Origin: Coleofasciculus sp. S288
Lineage (GTDB): Bacteria; Cyanobacteriota; Cyanobacteriia; Cyanobacteriales; Coleofasciculaceae
Length of the DNA: 7,174 nucleotides
Assembly (NCBI GenBank): GCA_020216575.1
Contig: JAIUYC010000174.1
Coordinates: 1 to 7,174, forward strand
Direction: 5' to 3'
Both the position numbers and the translations under genes were made by a program. The notes beneath the pieces are model-generated. The model made no database searches and was not told the DNA's origin. It worked only from the letters and a program-made list of their open reading frames with translations. Shown here piece after piece: positions 1 to 4,642 of this stretch. Position 1 is the first letter of the stretch. Each line of letters opens with the position of its first letter.

Positions 1-981
1 AGGCTTTGGGATGTCCGCAGCCATCAGGCTATCACAACTGTTCCGCATGGGGAACGCGGACGCAATAGTAGTTTCTCGCAGAGTAGCGCGATAATCTTAC
101 AAGGTCATACTGGCTGGGTTTGCTCAGTTGCCTTCAGCCCAGACGGATCAACTCTCGCTACGGCGAGTAGTGACTATACCATAAAGTTATGGGATGTTCG
201 TACCGGCATCTGCCTGAAAACGCTGCTAGGACATAGTCGTTGGCTTCGTGCAGTTGCCTTCAGTCCAAATGGAGCACTCCTGGTCAGTGGCAGCGGGGAC
301 TACACCGTAAAGTTATGGGATGTTCGTACCGGCATTTGCCTTAAAACACTGCGAGGACACATCGGTTGGATCTGGGCAGTAGCCTTCAGCCCAGATGGTC
401 GTACTGTCGCTAGTGCCAGTGAAGATAAAACGGTGAGGTTGTGGGATGTCCACACTGGCGAAGTTCTGAACACGTTTGAGGGACACAAAAGCTGGGTGCA
501 GTCTGTCGCGTTTAATCCCGATGGTCAAACTTTAGCCAGTGGTAGTTGTGACTGCATGGTAAGGTTATGGGATGTTCGCACTGGTGAAGCCCTGAAAACG
601 TTTGAGGGACACAGGAGTTGGGTACAGTCTGTCGCGTTTAGTCCAGACGGTCAGACTTTAGCCAGTGGCAGTTGCGATCAAACCGTGAAGCTTTGGAATA
701 TCAGCAGTGGTGAATGCTGGCAAACATTATTGGGACACTCTAGCTGGGTATGGTCAGTCATCTTCAGCCCCGATGGGCAAACGTTAGCGAGTGGCAGCCA
801 AGACGAAACGATTAAGCTTTGGGATGTTAATACTGGTGAAAACTTAGAGACACTCAGAACGAAAAGACCTTATGAGGGCATGCAGGTTAAGGGAGTTACA
901 GGGTTAACGGAAGCTCAACTGGCTACACTGAAAGCTTTGGGGGCAGTGGACGATGGATACCAAGTCCTGAGTTCTAAGTGA
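1..981 (+). CDS. WD40 repeat protein, C-terminal part (5' end outside window)
   Basis: The frame is open from base 1 to a TGA at 979-981, giving 326 codons of a longer protein. The first residues, RLWDVR, close a WD blade that lies mostly outside the window. A 28-residue linker follows, then six complete 42-residue WD repeats starting at bases 100, 226, 352, 478, 604 and 730. Each has the pattern GH-x-x-W, AFSPDG, S(G/A)S-x-D, (K/R)LWD. WD repeats form beta-propeller scaffolds for protein-protein contacts; no catalytic domain is visible here. After the last repeat comes a tail of about 40 residues containing [15 protein letters not shown] and TLKALGAV. From memory, this tail ends many large cyanobacterial WD40 proteins, including NB-ARC and kinase fusions, so the missing N-terminus may carry an NTPase or other signalling domain; that is inference. 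The gene converges with the MinD-like gene across 160 bp. The family call is firm and the role unknown. Confidence 0.95.
   Translation, partial: RLWDVRSHQAITTVPHGERGRNSSFSQSSAIILQGHTGWVCSVAFSPDGSTLATASSDYTIKLWDVRTGICLKTLLGHSRWLRAVAFSPNGALLVSGSGDYTVKLWDVRTGICLKTLRGHIGWIWAVAFSPDGRTVASASEDKTVRLWDVHTGEVLNTFEGHKSWVQSVAFNPDGQTLASGSCDCMVRLWDVRTGEALKTFEGHRSWVQSVAFSPDGQTLASGSCDQTVKLWNISSGECWQTLLGHSSWVWSVIFSPDGQTLASGSQDETIKLWDVNTGENLETLRTKRPYEGMQVKGVTGLTEAQLATLKALGAVDDGYQVLSSK
100..855 (+). repeat. Six tandem 126-bp WD40-coding repeats
   Basis: The repeat unit is exactly 126 bp (42 codons), with unit starts at 100, 226, 352, 478, 604 and 730 and no indels. Units 1 and 2 share an identical 27-nt block (183-209 and 309-335). 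Units 4 and 5 are nearly the same over their first 75 nt, with most differences at third codon positions. This is the normal structure of a repeat-protein gene, not a mobile element. Such arrays can gain or lose blades by recombination and are easily mis-assembled from short reads. Confidence 0.95.
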
Positions 982-1081
982 GTGGTAGGAGCGTTTGGAG
1001 CGTCGAGTTGGTAAGAGTTTTCAGCTCATTGCTCACAAAGGAGAGAAACATCACGAAGAGAGCTTAGAGAGCCGCTTTTAT

Positions 1082-1102
1082 CCCCTGGTTAGAAGCCAGG
1101 GG
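1082..1102. terminator. Hairpin between convergent genes, possible bidirectional terminator
   Basis: CCCCTGG (1082-1088) pairs with CCAGGGG (1096-1102). The stem extends by a T-G and a T-A pair, giving nine pairs around a three-base loop. It lies in the 160-bp gap between the WD40 stop (981) and the MinD-like stop (1142), where a terminator for both genes would be expected. Neither side has a clean run of T; the plus side continues GGTTCTC. A classic intrinsic terminator is therefore not proven, and the hairpin could instead be a remnant of a dispersed element. The rest of the gap (982-1081 and 1103-1141) shows nothing I can name. Confidence 0.45.
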
Positions 1103-1141
1103 TTCTCAGCTTCTATGTATTTTCGGATAGACAACGCTGCT

Positions 1142-1903
1142 CTAGCGCATAATTTGTCCAGCAATGGTTTCTATCACCCGACTTATGGGATGATCGGGAT
1201 AGTTGAGACAAAAGATGCCGTTACTGGCGAGCCGAATCACATCTTCCGATTCTGGAAGGATGCCTGAAACGGTAGTGTCGTAGGCTTTTTCAACTTGTTC
1301 CTTGAGCTGAGCAAAGTCATATTCCATCAGAGCTTTGTTGATCAAGAGTAGTAACTTGGGGACTTTAAGCCGACGCGCTACGTCCACAGTTACGGCAGTA
1401 CCCTGAAAATCTTGTTGGTCGGGTCGAAGGACGAGCAAGACAATGTCAGAGACGGTTAGCGATAGCAGAGTCTCTTCGTTAAGTCCGGGGTGAGTATCAA
1501 TGAACAGGTAATCAAGTTTGAGGGTATCGATGAAATCCTGAAAGCCCTCATTGAGCAGCTCAACGTCGTAGCGCTCGCGCAGCACGCGGGAAATATCATT
1601 AACTTTGACACTTGAAGGAACTAGGAAGAGACCGCTACCGGAGATGGCTCGGTTTTTGAGGATAGAGGTAACGTCGTAGACGGCATCTGCGATCGCGCAG
1701 CGCCTCCAGAGGAAATCATTCAGGGTACGTTGCATCCGCTCTTCATCAAAGCCGAACAGGACATGAACGCCAGGCGATGGCAGGTCAGTATCCACGATCC
1801 CAACTCGCTTCCCTTTACAAGCAATGGCTGCTGCAATATTGGCTGTCGAGTTTGATTTACCAGTTCCACCCCGATAGGAGTGAATGGAGACAATTTTGGA
1901 CAT
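1142..1903 (-). CDS. MinD/ParA-like ATPase with arginine at the signature-lysine position
   Basis: The protein has 253 residues when started at the ATG at 1903-1901, which opens MSKIVSIHSY and places the P-loop at the family's usual distance from the N-terminus. A TTG at 1945 is in frame and would add 14 residues unlike the family. Motifs: deviant Walker A RGGTGKSN at 11-18 (P-loop K16), switch I DTDLPSPG at 38-45 (D38, D40), Walker B DYLFIDTHPG at 131-140, and LLLINK at 185-190, where the adenine-contacting Asn of MinD/ParA proteins lies. Members dimerise around ATP and bind membrane, DNA or partner proteins to position or regulate cargo. The signature lysine of KGGxGK is arginine (R11) here. 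The C-terminal helix (about 239-253) is not a convincing amphipathic membrane anchor. No Shine-Dalgarno sequence is visible; instead the 10-bp palindrome AGTACGTACT (1907-1916) sits just upstream of the start. It is last in a co-oriented run after the heme sensor and the cNMP-binding gene. Family firm, cellular job unknown. Confidence 0.92.
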   Translation of the reverse strand: MSKIVSIHSYRGGTGKSNSTANIAAAIACKGKRVGIVDTDLPSPGVHVLFGFDEERMQRTLNDFLWRRCAIADAVYDVTSILKNRAISGSGLFLVPSSVKVNDISRVLRERYDVELLNEGFQDFIDTLKLDYLFIDTHPGLNEETLLSLTVSDIVLLVLRPDQQDFQGTAVTVDVARRLKVPKLLLLINKALMEYDFAQLKEQVEKAYDTTVSGILPESEDVIRLASNGIFCLNYPDHPISRVIETIAGQIMR

Positions 1904-1995
1904 AGGAGTACGTACTAAGTTGTCGATAGTAACACAACGTATCAAAAAAGGGCGTGAAAAGTTATTAGTTCTGCTTTTCCTTTCACTAGCTGCCT

Positions 1996-2004
1996 ATCAT
2001 ACCA
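1996..2004 (-). promoter_or_regulatory. Candidate extended -10 promoter for the MinD-like gene
   Basis: On the minus strand the sequence reads TGG-TATGAT (2004-1996), a TG-extended -10 close to TGnTATAAT. It lies in the 168-bp gap between the cNMP-binding gene and the MinD-like gene, about 95 bases before the ATG. The corresponding -35 position (around 2024-2019) is poor. If it is used, the MinD-like gene would have its own start as well as any read-through from upstream. The call rests on motif resemblance only. Confidence 0.3.
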
Positions 2005-2071
2005 AGTTGACTTCATACTCAGGAGATTCAATAAGGAGCTATCAAACCGCCTGTTAGTCAGTCGTCCCTAC

Positions 2072-2776
2072 TCAAGTTGGCTCTGCTCGCCGCCGTCGCC
2101 CTGCTTGCTTAGCTAGCTTCTTAAATACATCTGTTTTAGTAATTTCCTCTACCTGTTGCTTGCGCTTCTCTTGGTCAATCTCGATCCGGAGTTGAGTAAC
2201 CTCTTCAAGCAGGCGTTCCTCCCGTTGCCGCACTGCCTTTACCATTTGCCTGAGAGATCCAGCGACAGCGGCTACCGCCCGCTCGCCGCGAGTATCGACT
2301 TCCTCAATCCTTTTGAGGACTTGGTCGTATTGCCCGTCGATAATCAATCGCGCCCAGTGTCCTAGTTGTTCGATGTATTCAGTCATGTGGCGGGCGCGTT
2401 GACTGAGGAGTTGGATGATACATTGTGTTAAGATTGGGGACTTGTACACCCGCTCTAAAAAGTCTTCGCCCTTAAGACGGAGCAGTGTACTCGAACCAAT
2501 TGCGATCGCGCTAGCCGAACGGGGTTGAGAGTCCACTAATGCCAGTTCACCTAACGTTTCGCCTGCTGACAACGTATTGAGTGTGATTTCCTTACCCTCC
2601 CGATCTAAGGTGAAGATCCGGATCTGGCCTGTTTCGATCAGATAGAAAGCATCCCCCGGATCGCCCCGATGAAAAAGGATTTCACCGTCTGATAGATGCA
2701 CTGTTTTTATTACGTTCTGCCGTAATTCCGGGTCTTCACGCAGAATGTTCCGAAGCTGTTCGAGTGAGTCTGTCAT
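2072..2776 (-). CDS. Cyclic-nucleotide-binding protein with coiled-coil and EITxTD tail, no HTH
   Basis: This is a soluble protein of 234 residues with no signal peptide or membrane segment. Residues about 20-125 form a CRP-type cNMP-binding domain: FHRGDPGDAFYLIETG (35-50) and a phosphate-binding cassette GELALVDSQPRSA (76-88). Glu77 and Arg86-Ser87 of the cassette match residues that bind the cyclic phosphate in CRP, so binding of cAMP or cGMP is plausible. CRP/FNR regulators would have a helix-turn-helix next, but none is present. A helical stretch (126-178) leads to a coiled coil (about 178-200), then LRIEID (196-201), QVEEITKTDVF (208-218) and a basic end with RRRR. The last 52 or so residues match the C-terminus of the neighbouring heme sensor without gaps. 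A weak Shine-Dalgarno GAGG lies four bases before the ATG. The likely role is to couple a second messenger to a partner through the tail, not to bind DNA. The tail's partner is unknown. Confidence 0.9.
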   Translation of the reverse strand: MTDSLEQLRNILREDPELRQNVIKTVHLSDGEILFHRGDPGDAFYLIETGQIRIFTLDREGKEITLNTLSAGETLGELALVDSQPRSASAIAIGSSTLLRLKGEDFLERVYKSPILTQCIIQLLSQRARHMTEYIEQLGHWARLIIDGQYDQVLKRIEEVDTRGERAVAAVAGSLRQMVKAVRQREERLLEEVTQLRIEIDQEKRKQQVEEITKTDVFKKLAKQAGRRRRAEPT

Positions 2777-3032
2777 TGTTCCTCAAGATTCGTACTTTCT
2801 CAATTCCTTTGCCGTTCATCCTCCTATTGGATAGGTATTGATCTCTACCTCGTTCCTAAATGACTAGCCCGCTCTGATGAAAATAGATGTCAGGGGAGGG
2901 CGATGTTCATCCTTAATTGTCCGTAATTCCGCCATGATGACTGTTTCAACTTAGGAGGAGAGCTGAAAATTTACAAGTCCGATCGCGCTTCCCAAATCCG
3001 CGAAATCTATACTTTTCTAGCCTTAGAGAGCG

Positions 3033-3050
3033 GTCTTTACTGATAAAGAC
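3033..3050. repeat. Perfect inverted repeat, 7-bp arms, 4-base loop
   Basis: GTCTTTA (3033-3039) and TAAAGAC (3044-3050) are exact inverted copies around CTGA. The site is about 260 bases upstream of the cNMP-binding gene start and just downstream of the candidate TTGACA on the minus strand. It could be a protein-binding operator or a hairpin near the 5' end of a leader RNA. No run of T follows on either strand, so a terminator is less likely. Confidence 0.5.
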
Positions 3051-3058
3051 ATTATCCC

Positions 3059-3090
3059 TATTTATTTCTCGTCGTTTTTGGTCATGTCAA
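3059..3090 (-). promoter_or_regulatory. Candidate promoter for the cNMP-binding gene
   Basis: The minus strand has a consensus -35 TTGACA (3090-3085). The -10 is less clear: AAATAA at 17-base spacing (3067-3062) or TAAATA at 20 (3064-3059). A start near 3055 would give a leader of about 280 bases. The -35 match is exact, but the lack of a good -10 keeps confidence low. Confidence 0.25.
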
Positions 3091-3122
3091 TACTTCATCA
3101 TAATAATAGGAAGATGAGGATA

Positions 3123-4184
3123 TCAATCCTCTGAGTTTCTTGTCCTCAATTTTTTTGCCCTTTTCTCCAATTGCTGAAAGAAGTCGGTATCCGTAATTTC
3201 CGCCACCTGCTTTTGCTTCTTGGCATGGTCAATCTCAATGCGGAGTTCCCGCACCTGTTGTTTGAGACGTTGCTCACGATCACGAACTTCCTGTGCCATC
3301 CGCTGGAATACTCGTCCCATCTGCCCTAGCTCGTCACCGCGACGAGCGACTTTCGTTAGGTTTTGAGGATTGCATTCTTGAGCTTTGTCAGAATCAGCAG
3401 TGTTTTCGCTAATTTTCTCAGCCATCCTAGCCATGATTCTGATAGGCTGGATTACACTCTGCTTGAGCAGAAAATTAATCAGAAGAATGATAGCCGCAAA
3501 AACTCCTAGAAAAATTCCAATGACTAAGGAAAAAGAACGGCGAGCACTTTCTAAAACGGATTCTGCCGGAACATAGATCGTTTGAGCCCCAATTATTTCG
3601 TTGAGCTTCCAACCAAATCCATGCTCCGATCCATAGGTGTTTATCTGGCTTTTCGGAGCCGCGTCTGGAGTGCTGTGACAGCGGAGACAGCTTTCTTCTT
3701 TAATCGCTAGCGGTCGAGCAATATAAAAGACTTTTTCTCCAAACAATTCTCTAAACCCTGAGAGTTCTTTCAGGTTGGAATCTTGGCGGAAGCGCTTGGC
3801 TAGTTGAGTTTCAAATTCATCGGCTTTATCCCGCAAGTTTGTTGGATTCAGAGTTGCATCTTTATGGAAAAAGTTGTTGTAGTCTGGATTCTGGCGTAAC
3901 TTCTCAAAAATTTCTCTGACCGAGTAGGATGGTATACTTTCAGCAATAAATTCTTCCTCTCTATCCAACAGTGGAGTCAAAAGAGGATTAACCTGGGTAT
4001 TTGTATAATTCCTCACGGAGTTCATTGTCTCTAGGAGAACCATCCCCTTAGAAACAATCTGCTCTTGTGCTTTCCGCTGTAGTGCTTCTGAAAGCGCAAC
4101 GCCACTAATAAAAATACCACTGATGAAAACTAGGGAAAGAAATAAGGTGAATTTAGTGCCAAGTTTTAAATTATTCATAATCAT
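3123..4184 (-). CDS. Membrane heme-c sensor: Tll0287-like (DUF3365) domain, HAMP, coiled coil, EITxTD tail
   Basis: This is a 353-residue protein with two membrane segments (about 10-31 and 218-240) around a periplasmic domain. That domain has SVRNYTNTQVNP (56-67), a FYIARPLAI stretch (153-161) and a c-type heme site CLRCH (166-170), the layout of the DUF3365/Tll0287 family, whose fold is PAS-like. After TM2 comes a HAMP domain (about 241-296, with QPIRIMARMAEKI and RRGDELGQM), then a coiled coil. The C-terminus has LRIEID (314-319), QVAEITDTDFF (326-336) and a basic end. No kinase, cyclase or methyl-accepting domain follows HAMP, so output must go through the coiled coil and tail. The likely role is sensing redox state or a small ligand outside the membrane and relaying it to a partner inside. 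The start is ATG at 4184, with GAGAGG ten bases upstream; ATG two codons later is also possible. It is first in a co-oriented set with the cNMP-binding and MinD-like genes. Domain calls are strong; signal and partner are inferred. Confidence 0.92.
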   Translation of the reverse strand: MIMNNLKLGTKFTLFLSLVFISGIFISGVALSEALQRKAQEQIVSKGMVLLETMNSVRNYTNTQVNPLLTPLLDREEEFIAESIPSYSVREIFEKLRQNPDYNNFFHKDATLNPTNLRDKADEFETQLAKRFRQDSNLKELSGFRELFGEKVFYIARPLAIKEESCLRCHSTPDAAPKSQINTYGSEHGFGWKLNEIIGAQTIYVPAESVLESARRSFSLVIGIFLGVFAAIILLINFLLKQSVIQPIRIMARMAEKISENTADSDKAQECNPQNLTKVARRGDELGQMGRVFQRMAQEVRDREQRLKQQVRELRIEIDHAKKQKQVAEITDTDFFQQLEKRAKKLRTRNSED

Positions 4185-4207
4185 AATGACTAGACCTCTC
4201 GCAAATG

Positions 4208-4220
4208 CCAGTTAAACTGG
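4208..4220. promoter_or_regulatory. Operator-like inverted repeat upstream of the heme sensor gene
   Basis: CCAGTT-A-AACTGG is a perfect 6+1+6 inverted repeat whose nearest edge lies 23 bases upstream of the sensor ATG (4184), just before its GAGAGG ribosome-binding site (4200-4195). If the candidate promoter at 4278-4250 is used, the repeat falls within the 5' leader. Position and symmetry fit a repressor site. The single-base centre makes an RNA hairpin awkward. Confidence 0.4.
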
Positions 4221-4249
4221 GTCGCTTAGTAGTTATCGCCCTTTTTCTT

Positions 4250-4278
4250 ATCATTTATGCGGTTATGGTTCTCCTCAA
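4250..4278 (-). promoter_or_regulatory. Weak candidate promoter for the heme sensor gene
   Basis: On the minus strand TTGAGG (4278-4273) and AATGAT (4255-4250) are separated by 17 bases, each matching four of six consensus positions. The predicted start near 4243 gives a leader of about 59 bases before the ATG. This is the best-spaced pair I found in the gap, but the match is only moderate. Confidence 0.2.
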
Positions 4279-4396
4279 TCTTCTTTAAAAAGACTCAGTA
4301 CATACCACAAATTCATAAGTTTGGCAATCTATTAAGTAGACGCCTCTATAGCGTTTCTCGGCCCTTCTGGAATACATCTAGATTCACGATACGTAG

Positions 4397-4451
4397 GGGC
4401 GGGTTTCACCGAGATATCTGCTTCCCACGGCTCAATCCAATAAACTCGCCC
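4397..4451. repeat. Imperfect hairpin element, GGGCGGGTTT ... AAACTCGCCC
   Basis: GGGCGGGTTT (4397-4406) can pair with AAACTCGCCC (4442-4451) over ten positions, one of them G-T, around a 35-base loop. From memory, intergenic elements of the type GTAGGGGCGGGTTT...AACCCGCCCC are widespread in some cyanobacterial genomes. This may be a decayed copy of such a miniature dispersed repeat. No target-site duplication was identified. Confidence 0.35.
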
Positions 4452-4530
4452 GTCCTCCCATCGTGTGAGAACCGCCATAGTCAATCAATCTATTCGTATT
4501 GATCGCAAAGGGCTACTCGGGTGGTAAAGT

Positions 4531-4538
4531 GCGATCGC
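4531..4538. repeat. HIP1 octamer (one of four in the window)
   Basis: GCGATCGC is the highly iterated palindrome characteristic of many cyanobacterial genomes. Exact copies occur here (intergenic), at 1689-1696 in the MinD-like gene, at 2502-2509 in the cNMP-binding gene and at 5552-5559 in the SLH-glycosidase gene. Four copies in 7.2 kb is far above chance and is the clearest DNA-level clue to the host. Confidence 0.9.
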
Positions 4539-4642
4539 TGTCTATATTAACAGCCTCTTTCAGTATTTCTACTTATCAGATCTAGTCGATGCAAACCCAG
4601 TGCGAGAACGGTAAGATCGAGGCAAGCTAGCTCTAATGGACG

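Larger units (their letters stand above)
2777..3122. other. 346-bp intergenic region between heme sensor and cNMP-binding genes
   Basis: No convincing gene lies here. On the minus strand, in the direction of the flanking genes, the region holds a perfect -35 hexamer TTGACA (3090-3085) and a perfect inverted repeat GTCTTTA-CTGA-TAAAGAC (3033-3050). Just at the sensor's stop codon, GAGGAT and ATCCTC (3116-3121 and 3126-3131) form a 6-bp stem that could be a weak terminator; what follows it on the minus strand is only moderately T-rich. The gap is long for one tight operon, so separate promoters are likely. Confidence 0.5.
4185..4642. other. 458-bp divergent intergenic region
   Basis: This region separates the minus-strand sensor gene from the plus-strand SLH-glycosidase gene, so it should hold both promoters. 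It contains a 13-base inverted repeat near the sensor start (4208-4220), a candidate minus-strand promoter (4250-4278), a longer hairpin-forming element (4397-4451) and a HIP1 site (4531-4538). For the plus-strand gene only a TATATT (4543-4548) resembles a -10, with no good -35. The 81-codon open frame on the plus strand here does not look like protein. Confidence 0.6.

Noticed and set aside
100..855. CRISPR-like or satellite interpretation of the 126-bp repeats
   Set aside because: The repeats are in one open frame with no spacers and encode canonical WD40 blades.
995..1267. Plus-strand open frame of 90 codons after the WD40 gene
   Set aside because: It begins with TTG without a ribosome-binding site, contains the intergenic hairpin, and its second half is antisense to the well-supported MinD-like gene. 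The translation shows no recognisable domain.
1904..1945. TTG start for the MinD-like gene, adding 14 residues
   Set aside because: The extension MIRCVTIDNLVRTP is unlike MinD/ParA N-termini, which begin a few residues before the first beta strand; ATG at 1903 fits this and TTG has no ribosome-binding site.
2864..2935. Minus-strand 23-codon frame beginning MAELRTIKDEHRPP
   Set aside because: No Shine-Dalgarno, very short and no known relative. It could be a leader peptide but nothing beyond an open frame supports it.
2877..2954. Plus-strand 25-codon frame in the same intergenic gap
   Set aside because: Opposite to both flanking genes, no ribosome-binding site and no recognisable sequence.
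4257..4502. Plus-strand open frame of 81 codons in the divergent gap
   Set aside because: The translation lacks domain character and it runs over the hairpin element at 4397-4451. No good ribosome-binding site.
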